Below are positions 1 through 9,059 of a stretch of 64,000 nt of DNA, piece after piece. Both the position numbers and the translations under genes were made by a program. Positions within the stretch are counted from its first letter, which is position 1, and each line of letters begins with the position of its first letter. Source of the stretch: Novosphingobium indicum. Lineage in GTDB: Bacteria > Pseudomonadota > Alphaproteobacteria > Sphingomonadales > Sphingomonadaceae. The stretch lies in assembly GCF_014645195.1 (NCBI RefSeq), contig NZ_BMLK01000002.1:186001-250000 (forward strand), read 5' to 3'. The notes under the pieces are model-generated. The model searched no databases, was not told where the DNA came from, and worked only from the letters and a program-made list of their open reading frames with translations.

Positions 1-2
1 CC

Positions 3-953
3 GTCTTGCTGCGCGGCGAGTCCGGCACCGGCAAGGAACTCTTCGCGCGGGCCACGCACGACTTCTCGCCGCGGGCCAAGAAGCCGTTCATCAAGCTCAA
101 CTGCGCCGCATTGCCGGAATCGGTCCTGGAGTCCGAGCTTTTCGGACACGAGAAAGGAGCCTTCACCGGCGCTGTCGCCCAACGCAAGGGGCGCTTCGAA
201 CTGGCCGATGGCGGCACTCTTTTCCTCGACGAGATCGGCGACACGACGCAGGCGTTTCAGGTCAAGCTCCTGCGCGTGCTGCAGGAGGGTGAATTCGAAC
301 GCGTCGGCGGTACGCAGACGATCAAGGTCGATGTCCGCCTGGTCTGTGCGACGAACCGGAACCTTGAAGAGATGGTCTCGAAGGGTGAGTTTCGAGCCGA
401 CCTCTATTACCGCATCAACGTCGTCTCGGTTCGTCTGCCGGCCCTGCGCGACCGGCGCGAGGACATTCCCCAGCTTGCCCGCGAGTTCCTGCGCCGCTTC
501 GATGAGGAGCACCATACCGAGCACCAGCTTTCGCCCTCGGCGGTCCGGGTGCTGGAGAGCTGCTATTTCCCCGGCAATGTCCGCGAACTGGAAAACTGCA
601 TTCGCCGCACGGCCACGCTGGCGCACGACGATCGCATCGATGACGAGGATTTCGCGTGCCGGCACGACGAGTGCCTTTCCGCGACCTTGTGGAAGTCCGC
701 GGTTTCTCCGCCATTCCCCATCGTCCAGCCGCGCACTTTTGCCGAGCCTGACATCGCGCCCGATCCTGCGCCCCGTGTCGATGCCAGGGATGAAGTGCCG
801 GTCGACAATGTGAAAGTCGGCCGCGGCGAACTGGTGAAAGCACTTGAGGCGACGGGCTGGGTTCAAGCGAAGGCGGCTCGCGTGCTGGGGCTCACGCCAC
901 GACAGATCGGCTACGCAATCCGCAAGTACGATATCGAGGTGCGCAGGTTCTAG
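3..953 (+). CDS. NifA-type sigma-54-dependent transcriptional activator (5' partial)
   Basis: This is the C-terminal part of an enhancer-binding protein that opens sigma-54 RNA polymerase complexes by ATP hydrolysis. The reading frame enters from the left edge, so the start and any sensor domain (GAF/PAS) lie outside the window. Visible are the Walker A motif GESGTGKE at the very beginning, the sigma-54 contact loop GAFTGA about 50 residues in, Walker [10 protein letters not shown] shortly after, and a C-terminal Fis-type helix-turn-helix ([20 protein letters not shown]) that strongly resembles NifA. No nif genes are visible, so it more likely controls the adjacent catabolic genes than nitrogen fixation (inference). 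The class is certain; the NifA subfamily assignment rests on the C-terminal helix. Confidence 0.9.
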   Translation, partial: VLLRGESGTGKELFARATHDFSPRAKKPFIKLNCAALPESVLESELFGHEKGAFTGAVAQRKGRFELADGGTLFLDEIGDTTQAFQVKLLRVLQEGEFERVGGTQTIKVDVRLVCATNRNLEEMVSKGEFRADLYYRINVVSVRLPALRDRREDIPQLAREFLRRFDEEHHTEHQLSPSAVRVLESCYFPGNVRELENCIRRTATLAHDDRIDDEDFACRHDECLSATLWKSAVSPPFPIVQPRTFAEPDIAPDPAPRVDARDEVPVDNVKVGRGELVKALEATGWVQAKAARVLGLTPRQIGYAIRKYDIEVRRF

Positions 954-1028
954 GCCCTGTTTGCATGTGCGCCGGTTTGATTGCACCTAGGCTTTCAACG
1001 GCAAGATGCAGCGATGGGAGAGAACGCG

Positions 1029-1979
1029 ATGCGCATGCGCAAACTCGGAAGCACGGGTATCGAAATCGCGCCGCTGGTTCTGGGCGGAAACGTTTTCGGC
1101 TGGACGGCGGACAGGGACGCCTCCTTCGCGATCCTTGATGCCTTTCTGGATGCCGGGTTCAATGCGATCGACACGGCGGACGTCTACAACCGCTATGCGC
1201 CTGGGCTTGTCGGTGGCGAGTCCGAAACGGTTATCGGCCAATGGATGAAGGATCGCGGTGTACGCGATCGTGTCGTGCTGATCACCAAGGGCGGCTTGCC
1301 GATGGGCGAAGGAATGGAAGGCCTCGGCCGCGATTACCTGTCGCGCGCTTGCGAAGCCTCATTAGGTCGCCTGCAGACCGACCATATCGATGTCTATCTC
1401 TCGCACGCCCCGGACCCTCATACGCCCATCGCAGAAACGATGGAGGCATTTCAGGGCCTGATCGATACGGGCAAGATCGGCCATGCCGGGTGTTCGAACT
1501 ACCCTGCCGATCTTCTCGCCGAAGCGTTGTCGGCTGGTGGGCACGGGAAGGCACGTTACGAAGTGATCCAGCCTCTCTACAACCTTGCTGCGCGTGGTGA
1601 CTATGAAGGGATAGTCGAAGACCTTGCCGTCGAGCATGGCCTCGGTGTGATCACCTACTACGCGCTTGCCGGAGGTTTCCTGACCGGCAAGTACCGCAAG
1701 TCCGAGGACGCCGAGGGCAAGGCCCGTGCAAGGGTGGTGTCGCAATATCTCACTCCCGAAGGCCTAGACTTGCTGGCGAGGGTGGACACGGTTGCAGCGC
1801 GCCACGACGCGCGGCCGGCGCAAGTCGCGCTCGCCTGGGCGATGGCGCGTCCATCCGTCAGCGCGCCTATCGCCAGCGCCACGAGCACCGCGCAGCTCGA
1901 AGAGATCCTGCAGGCGACCCGCATCCAGCTGTCGTCCGAAGACATGGCGCTGCTCGAAGGCGAGCGGGCGGCAGGATAA
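1029..1979 (+). CDS. Aldo/keto reductase
   Basis: NAD(P)H-dependent oxidoreductase with a TIM-barrel fold, about 316 aa and full length for the family. The tetrad is visible: Asp48 and Tyr53 in the AIDTADVY stretch, Lys in LITKGG and His in YLSHAPDP. The N-terminal MRKLGSTGIEIAPLVLGG is the family signature. ATG at 1029 was chosen because GGGAGAG lies 6-12 nt upstream; in-frame starts at 981 (TTG) and 1014 lack this. It follows the sigma-54 activator on the same strand and precedes the ThDP enzyme, so it probably reduces or oxidises a carbonyl intermediate of the same pathway (inference). Substrate unknown. Confidence 0.92.
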   Translation: MRMRKLGSTGIEIAPLVLGGNVFGWTADRDASFAILDAFLDAGFNAIDTADVYNRYAPGLVGGESETVIGQWMKDRGVRDRVVLITKGGLPMGEGMEGLGRDYLSRACEASLGRLQTDHIDVYLSHAPDPHTPIAETMEAFQGLIDTGKIGHAGCSNYPADLLAEALSAGGHGKARYEVIQPLYNLAARGDYEGIVEDLAVEHGLGVITYYALAGGFLTGKYRKSEDAEGKARARVVSQYLTPEGLDLLARVDTVAARHDARPAQVALAWAMARPSVSAPIASATSTAQLEEILQATRIQLSSEDMALLEGERAAG

Positions 1980-2000
1980 CGCCGAGGCGCTGAAACTGAC

Positions 2001-2032
2001 TTGCGCGAAACGAAACAGCACATTTCGCGCAA
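2001..2032. promoter_or_regulatory. 10-bp perfect inverted repeat upstream of the ThDP enzyme gene
   Basis: TTGCGCGAAA (2001-2010) and TTTCGCGCAA (2023-2032) are perfect reverse complements separated by 12 nt, so the half-sites are 22 bp, about two helical turns, apart. The element lies about 100-130 bp before the ATG at 2134. The spacing suits a dimeric activator such as the Fis-HTH protein at the left edge, but it is not the TGT-N10-ACA box of classical NifA. Confidence 0.55.
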
Positions 2033-2133
2033 CCGGCGTTACGAGGTGCACAATGGAGTGCTGGACCTCGCCTGTGCTCCCCTGATAGCCGGAACGCACA
2101 AGAAGCGATGAACCAGATGAGAGGCCTGATCCG

Positions 2134-3918
2134 ATGACCCAGACCATGTATGACCATATTCTCGACCTGCTGCAGGCGGAAGGTGTGGACACGCTCTTCG
2201 GCATTCCGGATCCCAGCTTCTTCGGCATGTTCATCGAGGCGGAACGGCGCGGCATGCGCATCATCTCTCCGCACCACGAGCAGGCGGCGGCGCTCACGGC
2301 GGACGGCTATTTTCGCATGACCGGCAAGCCGGCGGTGCTGTGCATGAACAAGGGGCCGGGCGTCGCCAATGTCATGGCGGGCGCCAACTTCATGATGAAG
2401 GAAAACGTGCCCGCCGTGTTCATCATGGCCAACCGCCAGCGGTTCTATGAACAGAAAGTGCGGCGCGGCAAGATGCAGTATATGAGCCAGCCGCCGCTGT
2501 TCGAGAACACGGTGAAGTACACCGGCGTGATCGAATACCCGCAGCAGACCGACGAGATCTTCCACGAGGCTTTCCGTCAGGCGCTCAGCGGGGTGCCGGG
2601 GCCGACCTACATCGAACTGCCGCTTGGCGTGATGCAGGCCAAGTTCGAGAAGAAGCCCGCACTGGCGCCCAGCCAGTATCGCCTGGTGCACCAGCGCGCC
2701 GATGCGCAGTCCATCGCCGAAGCCAAGGCGCTGCTGGAAAATGCCAAGTCGCCGGTGCTGCTGCTGGGGCAGGGCGGTTTCGTCAGCCGCGCGCACGAGG
2801 TGCTCACTGAACTGGCGGGCAAGCTCAAGTGCCCGATCCTGCTGTCCAACGCGGTCGAGGCGATCCTGCCGGGGATGGAGGCGCGGACTTTCAACTACAG
2901 CTCCGCTGTCGGTGCGGAGATCGCCGGGCAGTCGGACGTGGTGCTCGCCATCGGTACCGAACTGGGCGAGGCGCTCAATTACGGGCGCGGCCATTCGTGG
3001 AAGCCGGGCAACGAAACGCGCAAGTGGATATACATCGAGCGTGATGCCGATGCGATGGGCGTGAACCGGCCAATCGACGTGCCGCTCGTAGGAGACCTGC
3101 GCGACGTGGTGCCGCAGCTCAACGCGGCGCTGGAAGGCGTTTCGCGTGAATTGCCCGCCAAGCTGGCCGAATGGACCAAGCAGCGCGATGACGCCAAGCA
3201 GGCGCTGATGGATGCGATCCCGACCACGTCGATGCCTATCCATCCAGGCCAGGTGCCGATCGTGGCGACCAAGGTCGTTCCCGAGGACTCGATCCTCATC
3301 CGCGATGGCGGCGGCGCAAGCATGTGGGCCTCTGCACTGGTACAGTTCACGCCGCGCGATTCCATGTGGAGTTCGAACTGGGGCGCTATCGGCAATGGCC
3401 TGCCCATGGCCATGGGCGCGCAGCTCGCCGTGGGCGACAAGCGCCGGGCGGTGCTGCTTACCGGTGACTCCGCGTTCCTCTTCCACATTTCCGAGATCGA
3501 GACGGCGGTGCGCAAGAAGCTGCCGATCATCTGCATCGTCTCGGTAGACCACGCCTGGGGGCTTGAGGCGGCGTCCTACAAGGCCAACTTCGGTGAGAAC
3601 ACATCGACGCCGGAAGCCCGGTGGAGCAACGAAGTGCGGCTCGACAAGACTGCCGAGAGCTTCGGCGCGCATGGCGAATATGTCGAGCGTCTGGAAGAGC
3701 TGGCCCCGGCTGTCGAGCGGGCGCTTGCCTCGGGCAAGCCGGCGGTGATCCACGTCGAAGTCGACCAGATGGCCAGCAGCACCTTCGAGGGCGTGCCCGG
3801 TTTCACCGAGTTTCGTGCATGGTTCGGCGAGGAAGGCGATTTCCTCGGTGTCCCGGGTGTTGCTCCGGCTGCTCCGTCTGCGTCAGGCAGCGCCACGGAA
3901 AACAGCAGCGGCTACTGA
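2134..3918 (+). CDS. Thiamine-diphosphate-dependent enzyme (acetolactate synthase / benzoylformate decarboxylase family)
   Basis: Protein of 594 aa with the three-domain layout of the ALS/POX/BFD family: an N-terminal pyrimidine-binding domain with the catalytic Glu in HHEQAAALTADGYFR, a central domain, and a C-terminal pyrophosphate domain starting at GDSAFLFHISEIE. The usual metal-binding motif GDG-x(24-27)-NN is altered: it reads GDS and ends in VD, so the Mg-ligand Asn is Asp. The family acts on 2-keto acids or activated aldehydes by decarboxylation or carboligation; which reaction occurs here cannot be read from sequence. It follows the aldo/keto reductase after a 154-nt gap that contains an inverted repeat. 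Confidence 0.88.
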   Translation: MTQTMYDHILDLLQAEGVDTLFGIPDPSFFGMFIEAERRGMRIISPHHEQAAALTADGYFRMTGKPAVLCMNKGPGVANVMAGANFMMKENVPAVFIMANRQRFYEQKVRRGKMQYMSQPPLFENTVKYTGVIEYPQQTDEIFHEAFRQALSGVPGPTYIELPLGVMQAKFEKKPALAPSQYRLVHQRADAQSIAEAKALLENAKSPVLLLGQGGFVSRAHEVLTELAGKLKCPILLSNAVEAILPGMEARTFNYSSAVGAEIAGQSDVVLAIGTELGEALNYGRGHSWKPGNETRKWIYIERDADAMGVNRPIDVPLVGDLRDVVPQLNAALEGVSRELPAKLAEWTKQRDDAKQALMDAIPTTSMPIHPGQVPIVATKVVPEDSILIRDGGGASMWASALVQFTPRDSMWSSNWGAIGNGLPMAMGAQLAVGDKRRAVLLTGDSAFLFHISEIETAVRKKLPIICIVSVDHAWGLEAASYKANFGENTSTPEARWSNEVRLDKTAESFGAHGEYVERLEELAPAVERALASGKPAVIHVEVDQMASSTFEGVPGFTEFRAWFGEEGDFLGVPGVAPAAPSASGSATENSSGY

Positions 3919-3945
3919 CGCCGCTACCGGGCGTTCCGCTCGGCC

Positions 3946-5211
3946 TCAGCGAACCATGGCGAGGCCGATGCGGAACCGGGTGGTGTGGACGTTGTAGTCC
4001 AGCAGGTTCTCGCCGTACCCCACGAAGCTCTGGCCGAAGAGATAGAAGTCGGGCGCCCCGGAAATGATCCGGCGGAGCGGGTAGGACAGGTCCGCTGCGA
4101 ACGAGCTCTTGCCGCTGGAGAGGCTTATCCGGGTGGTGGTCGAAAGGCGCAAGCCTTCCTCCTCGCCGATTTGCACGAAGAGTTCGGTGTTTCCCCGGTA
4201 ACGGCGAATGTCGGGATTATCGGAGAGGTCACCGGCGTAAAACCATGCACGCGGGGCAATGATCAGACGACGGTCATCGCCAAGCGAAAAAGCCGCCATC
4301 GGCGAGAAGTAGACGGTATTGAGGCTGCGCGATGAATCGCCCGCACGCCCGTTGGAGATGTGCCGCAGACCGACTTGCCCGCTGAGCGTCGTAGTGCCTG
4401 CAAGGCTGACCGAAGGCGACAGGTAAAAGACTTCGGGCTGGAAATCGATGTTGCGGAAAGGCGAGGAATCGGCCCCGAGATTCCAGAACATGCGCTGGGT
4501 GTACCCAAAATAGAGCCCATCTGCGGGCGAGAAGCCGTCGCTTTGCTCGTCCTCGCCGTGCTTGCCGTAGATCTTGTATTTGAAGCTTATCTGAATGCGC
4601 GCTTCCGTGTTCGTGCCCGGCCCGAAGACACCGTAGATCGGTTCGTAGGCGGTCAGGTTGTTGAGGAAAGCATTCCCGAACGTCTTGTCCCCCGGAGGTG
4701 CCGGTGGCGGTGGTTGTGTCGCATCGGTGGCGTCTGCCAGCTGCGGCGTCGCGGCCTTCGGGTCGCTCTGCACGGAAGTCACCGCGATCTGCTGCCCACC
4801 CCACGCAGGAACGGACAGCATCGCATCGTCGGGCACTTCGCCGGCAGGAAGCATGTACCGCGCTGAAGAAAAGGCGCCCGGCGCAATGGTAAGCGATGCG
4901 GAAGTCTCGGGTGTACGCTCCAGCCACACGGCCTGTGTGCTGTCTTCGGAAGAGATTTGCGCCTCGACCCTCTGCGGCATCGGAACGTTTTGCGGCGCAT
5001 CGCCGGGATTCAGGAGGCGGATATCGACCAGAGCCATTCCGTCCGGTGTCTGCGTACCGGCCCGGCTCAGAAGAATCTCGACCGGTTCCTTTGCAACGGC
5101 CTGGCAAGGCAGCGTCACAAGGGCGATAACTGGCAGGGCGAGTATCCGAGAGAGAGCGGGGCCATTGCTCGGGCGCCGTCGGCGGATGATCCGGGTCGCT
5201 TCTTCGATCAT
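3946..5211 (-). CDS. pldA: Outer-membrane phospholipase A (OMPLA)
   Basis: Outer-membrane beta-barrel phospholipase that hydrolyses acyl chains of phospholipids reaching the outer leaflet. The active-site stretch RHISNGRAGDSSRSLNTVY carries the His, Ser and Asn of the OMPLA triad in the expected order and spacing (HxSNG then SRSxN). Other family blocks are GYTQRMFWNL and SSPFRNIDFQPEVFY. ATG at 5211 is preceded by GGAGA at 9 nt and gives a signal peptide (RILALPVIALVTLPCQAVA). At about 421 aa it is longer than the roughly 290-residue enterobacterial enzyme because of an N-terminal region of about 130 residues before the barrel. It is convergent with the ThDP gene. Confidence 0.9.
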   Translation of the reverse strand: MIEEATRIIRRRRPSNGPALSRILALPVIALVTLPCQAVAKEPVEILLSRAGTQTPDGMALVDIRLLNPGDAPQNVPMPQRVEAQISSEDSTQAVWLERTPETSASLTIAPGAFSSARYMLPAGEVPDDAMLSVPAWGGQQIAVTSVQSDPKAATPQLADATDATQPPPPAPPGDKTFGNAFLNNLTAYEPIYGVFGPGTNTEARIQISFKYKIYGKHGEDEQSDGFSPADGLYFGYTQRMFWNLGADSSPFRNIDFQPEVFYLSPSVSLAGTTTLSGQVGLRHISNGRAGDSSRSLNTVYFSPMAAFSLGDDRRLIIAPRAWFYAGDLSDNPDIRRYRGNTELFVQIGEEEGLRLSTTTRISLSSGKSSFAADLSYPLRRIISGAPDFYLFGQSFVGYGENLLDYNVHTTRFRIGLAMVR

Positions 5212-5519
5212 GCGCCTGATTCTCCAATGCGGCGGCAGGGCATAAGGAGACCATGGCTTGGCGGGACAGATACTCTGGGTCAAGGCTGGCGGGCACAATT
5301 GACTGCAGCCGTCATCAATCGACCTTGCGATCACCCCGGCGTTTCATCGCCGCACCCTGCAATTTGTCCACATTGGTCAAGCCCGCGCGAACAATCTGCG
5401 TCAAGGGAGGCCGGTTGGAGAGGATATCAATACGGCCGGAGCACGGGTGTGCGTTCGGTCTGTCACATCCATCCTCTCCGTTACGGTCGAGCCCTAAAGG
5501 GCCGCAGGGAGGACTACAC
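5212..5519. promoter_or_regulatory. Divergent intergenic region pldA / TonB receptor
   Basis: This 308-nt gap must hold both promoters. GGAGAGGAT (5417-5425) and ATCCTCTCC (5471-5479) form a 9-bp inverted repeat with a 45-nt spacer. GCCCTAAAGGGC (5491-5502) is a short hairpin directly before the Shine-Dalgarno sequence of the receptor. I recognised no known riboswitch and no clear -35/-10 pair. Confidence 0.35.
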
Positions 5520-7889
5520 ATGCATTCTTCGATCGCGAAGTTTTCGACTTCGTCTCTGGCGCTTGCCGCCGCGCTTCTCGCCACGCCTGTGTTTGCCCAG
5601 GACACAAATGTAGCGGATCAGGCCGACTCTTCGAACGAGATCGTCGTTACCGCGCAGCGCCGCGAGGAGCTTTCGCGCGACGTGCCGATCAGCGTCACCA
5701 GCCTTGGCGGAGATCAGCTGGCGGCGGCCAACGTCAAGCAGCTCTCGGATACGGCCAAGCTGACGCCGGGCCTGCGCTTCGATAGCCAGGGGCCTGCCGT
5801 GCAGCCGACCATTCGCGGTGTCGGCACGGCCATCACCACCTCCGGTGGCGGCCCCAACGTCGGTATCTACGTGGACGGCTTCTTTCAGGCGAACACCTAC
5901 CTGTCCGACTTCGACCTGCTCAACGTGCGCAGCATTCAGGTGCTGAAAGGCCCGCAGGGCACGCTCTTCGGCCGGAATACGACCGGCGGCGCGATCATCG
6001 TCACCACCGCCGAACCGAGCACGATCACCAGCGGTGAGGCCAAGGTCAGCTACGGCCGCTTCAACTCGCTGAAGGCGCAGGCCTATGCGACCTTCGGGAT
6101 CAGTGACCGCGTGGCCCTGGACATCGAAGGTCTCTATCGCCGCGGCGACGGGTACTTCACCGACATCAGCGATGGCAACGACGAGATCGGCCAGTACGAG
6201 AACTGGTCCGTGCGCATGGGCCTGAAGGCGGATCTCACCGATGACGTCTCGCTGCTGCTGCGCTGGATCCATGCCGAAACCGACGATCCGACGACGCAGC
6301 TTGTCAATGCCTATGTCGACAAGTCGGGTCAGGCCGGGTTCCTCGACAAGGTCTCGGCAGCGGGTCAGTCCATCTATGGACAGGCTGCTTCGCAGGGCCT
6401 GCCGCTGGTGGCCATGTTCCCCAACGGCTCGCCCACCGCACCTTACTATTCGGCCATTCCCGGAACTTACGCGACCGAGCCGGGCGACGTCCTGCTGAAC
6501 AAGCCGCTGAGCTTCCGTACGAACTCAGACGCGCTTCAGGCCACGATCAAGGCCGATCTCGGCTTTGCCGACTTCACCTCGTACACGCAGTACCGCAAGG
6601 ACCTTTCGCCCTACTACGGCGATCTGGACGCATCGGCCGTGCCGATCTTCAACATCTACGTCGGCGTGAACGACGAGACCTGGAGCCAGGAATTCCTGTT
6701 CAATTCGAAGCCGGGCGGGCCGCTGCAGTGGACTGCGGGCCTCAACTACTTCCAGATCCGCGACACCTGGGACATTGGCGCTTCGTTCGGCGGTGCGGAC
6801 TTCGCGCCCTTCGGCGGCTCAAGCACCACAACCAAGTCCTACGCGGCCTTCCTCGACGCGACCTATGAGATCAACGACCGGTTCTTCGTGACGGTGGGCG
6901 GCCGGTACAGCCACGATGTCGTTGCCGATGGCTACTTCACGGCCAACTTCACCACGCCGCTGACGGGATACACCGGGCCCGATGGACAGAACGTTCCGTT
7001 TACCGGAAGCCCGGGTGACCGGATCGCGGTGGACACGCTCAAGAACGACAGCTTCACCCCGCGTGTCGTGCTGCGGTACAAGCCGAGCGAGGATTCCAGC
7101 GTCTATGCCTCCTACACCAAGGGGTACAAGGCAGGCATTCTTAACGTCGGCGGCTATTCGCAGCAGCCGGTGAAGCCGGAAAAGATCAGCGCCTTCGAAG
7201 TCGGCTACAAGTTCGACAACCGCGTGTTCCAGGTCGATCTGGCCGGGTTCTACTATGATTACAAGAACCTGCAGGTCTCCAGCTACCAGGACGGCGCGGC
7301 TCAGATCCGCAATGCTGCCAGCTCCGAAATCTATGGCGCAGAAGCCCAGCTTCGCTACAAGGTGACCAGCGACTTTACGATTAACGGCGGCGTCGCCTGG
7401 ACCCACGCACGCTACAAGAGCTTCGAGAACGCGCCGTATTACAGCTACTGCGACCCGGCGGCGGCAGCCGACTTCACCAACCCGCTCAACTGCGCCTTCA
7501 GCGGCACGCAGTCGCCGGGCGGCATCGTGCAGGCCTCCACCGACGCCTCGGGCTTCAAGATGCAGCGCGCGCCTGAGTTCACCGGCAATATCGGTGCCAG
7601 CTACGGTCTGGATCTTGGCGGCGGCCGGCTCATGCTCTCGGGCAACCTCTATTACACTTCGAGCTTCTACTTCGACCCGGAGCAGCAGTTCAAACAGAAG
7701 GGGTATGAGGTGCTGTCACTGCGTGCGCAGTGGACGGACCCGACCGAGACCTACACGGTCGCGGCTTTCGGCGACAACGTCACCAACAGCCGTTACCAGA
7801 CGCAGGTGCTCTTCAACACGCTGGGCACTGGCTCGGTCTGGAATTCACCGACGACCTACGGTGTGGAAGTCGGTGTAAAGTTCCGCTGA
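5520..7889 (+). CDS. TonB-dependent outer-membrane receptor
   Basis: Receptor of 789 aa for energy-dependent uptake across the outer membrane. ATG at 5520 follows AGGGAGGA and opens a signal peptide ending in TPVFAQ. A TonB box-like segment (EIVVTAQRREE) begins the plug, which contains the conserved VLKGPQGTLFGRNTTGGAI block and is followed by a 22-strand-type barrel ending in an aromatic-rich strand (GVEVGVKFR). Sphingomonads commonly use such receptors for aromatic or oligomeric carbon sources as well as siderophores. It lies upstream of hydrolase and dehydrogenase genes on the same strand, which suggests uptake of their substrate (inference). Confidence 0.95.
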   Translation: MHSSIAKFSTSSLALAAALLATPVFAQDTNVADQADSSNEIVVTAQRREELSRDVPISVTSLGGDQLAAANVKQLSDTAKLTPGLRFDSQGPAVQPTIRGVGTAITTSGGGPNVGIYVDGFFQANTYLSDFDLLNVRSIQVLKGPQGTLFGRNTTGGAIIVTTAEPSTITSGEAKVSYGRFNSLKAQAYATFGISDRVALDIEGLYRRGDGYFTDISDGNDEIGQYENWSVRMGLKADLTDDVSLLLRWIHAETDDPTTQLVNAYVDKSGQAGFLDKVSAAGQSIYGQAASQGLPLVAMFPNGSPTAPYYSAIPGTYATEPGDVLLNKPLSFRTNSDALQATIKADLGFADFTSYTQYRKDLSPYYGDLDASAVPIFNIYVGVNDETWSQEFLFNSKPGGPLQWTAGLNYFQIRDTWDIGASFGGADFAPFGGSSTTTKSYAAFLDATYEINDRFFVTVGGRYSHDVVADGYFTANFTTPLTGYTGPDGQNVPFTGSPGDRIAVDTLKNDSFTPRVVLRYKPSEDSSVYASYTKGYKAGILNVGGYSQQPVKPEKISAFEVGYKFDNRVFQVDLAGFYYDYKNLQVSSYQDGAAQIRNAASSEIYGAEAQLRYKVTSDFTINGGVAWTHARYKSFENAPYYSYCDPAAAADFTNPLNCAFSGTQSPGGIVQASTDASGFKMQRAPEFTGNIGASYGLDLGGGRLMLSGNLYYTSSFYFDPEQQFKQKGYEVLSLRAQWTDPTETYTVAAFGDNVTNSRYQTQVLFNTLGTGSVWNSPTTYGVEVGVKFR

Positions 7890-7897
7890 GTCGGTTT

Positions 7898-7943
7898 GGA
7901 CCAAAGATGGCGGGAAGGGCACGGCCTTTTCCGCCATCGGTCC
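7898..7943 (+). terminator. Hairpin after the TonB receptor gene
   Basis: GGACC (7898-7902) pairs with GGTCC (7939-7943), and inside it GATGGCGG pairs with CCGCCATC. The structure lies just after the receptor stop. There is no long U-run after the stem, so termination may be weak or factor-dependent. Confidence 0.45.
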
Positions 7944-8043
7944 AGACACTAGCATTACGGCGCGTGGCAGAGCCCCACGTAATCGCTCTGTCCGCCAACC
8001 GATGACGAGGAACGCGTCGAAACCGGAATAGGACCCTGATTCC

Positions 8044-9024
8044 ATGGCCATGATCGAAACCGCACGCGGCACAATCACATCAAGCGACCTGGGCAGGGTT
8101 CTCATCCATGAGCACGTTTTCCTCATGGATATGGAATATACCTTTAACTATCGGCCGGATTTCTTCAGCGACAAGACCATCGACGATGCCGTCGCGCGGC
8201 TCGATGCGCTGAAGGCCAGCGGGATCGACACGATCATCGACCTTACCGTACTGGGTCTGGGGAGGCACATGCCGAGCCTGGCGAAAGCAGCGGCCAAAAC
8301 CGATCTCAACATTATCGTGTCGACGGGTGCCTACACTTTCGATGCCGTGCCGGCGCCGTTCCAGTTCTGGGGGCCGGGGCTGCTCAAGGATGCCGACGTC
8401 GAGCCGATGATCGGCCACTTCGTTTCGGATATCACCGAAGGTATCGGCGGCACGGGCGTGAAGGCCGGCATGCTCAAGTGCGCGATCGACGAGCCCGGAC
8501 TCCAACCCGGCGTTGAGCGCGTGATGCGCGCGGTAGCGCGGGCGCACGTGATGACCGGCACGCCGGTAACCGTGCATACCGCGCCGCTGCAGCAGACCGG
8601 GCTGATCGTGCAGGACGTGCTTACCGAGGAAGGCGTGAACCTTGAACGCGTGGTGATCGGCCATTGTGGCGATACCAGCGACATCGACTACCTGATGAAG
8701 CTGGCCGACAAGGGCTCGATCCTCGGCATGGACCGCTTCGGCGTAGAATTTGCAATCACCATGGAAGAGCGGGTGAAGACGATCGCGCAGATGGTGCAGC
8801 GCGGCTATGCGGACCAGCTGACGCTCAGCCATGATTGCTGCTGCTGGTCGGACTACTTCCCGGATGTCTCCGACTATCACCAGGCCATGCCCAATCATCA
8901 CTATCTGCACATCCACAACGACGTCATTCCCGCGTTGCTGGAGGCCGGGGTTTCGCAAGGCGACCTCGACAAGATGTTCGTCGACAATCCGCGAAGGCTT
9001 TTCGCGGCACCCGGGAAGGACTGA
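8044..9024 (+). CDS. Phosphotriesterase-family metal-dependent hydrolase
   Basis: Amidohydrolase-superfamily enzyme of 326 aa, full length for the PTE/lactonase-like family. The binuclear metal site is visible: HEH at residues 22-24, a Lys in AGMLKCA at the bridging position, His in TVHTAPLQQTG, His in VIGHCGD and Asp in LSHDCCCW. Family members hydrolyse organophosphates, lactones or other esters, and the native role is often lactone opening. The start at 8044 is the upstream member of two in-frame ATGs (8050 is possible). It is followed 35 nt later by an SDR gene, so the two likely act together. Three consecutive cysteines after the catalytic Asp are unusual. Confidence 0.88.
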   Translation: MAMIETARGTITSSDLGRVLIHEHVFLMDMEYTFNYRPDFFSDKTIDDAVARLDALKASGIDTIIDLTVLGLGRHMPSLAKAAAKTDLNIIVSTGAYTFDAVPAPFQFWGPGLLKDADVEPMIGHFVSDITEGIGGTGVKAGMLKCAIDEPGLQPGVERVMRAVARAHVMTGTPVTVHTAPLQQTGLIVQDVLTEEGVNLERVVIGHCGDTSDIDYLMKLADKGSILGMDRFGVEFAITMEERVKTIAQMVQRGYADQLTLSHDCCCWSDYFPDVSDYHQAMPNHHYLHIHNDVIPALLEAGVSQGDLDKMFVDNPRRLFAAPGKD

Positions 9025-9059
9025 CAAACAGCCCCCGGATCAATGGGAGAGGGAGAGAG

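Noticed and set aside
1..953. Nitrogen-fixation locus
   Set aside because: The regulator looks like NifA in its C-terminal helix, but no nif structural or cofactor gene is visible, so a nif locus is not supported.
2060..2080. Possible sigma-54 -24/-12 promoter before the ThDP gene
   Set aside because: The GG and GC dinucleotides are 11 nt apart instead of 10, and the flanks do not fit TGGCAC-N5-TTGC.
1867..3753. Long minus-strand open frame of 628 codons
   Set aside because: It is antisense to the ThDP enzyme, has a composition rich in Arg/His and no recognisable domain, so it is a shadow of the real gene.
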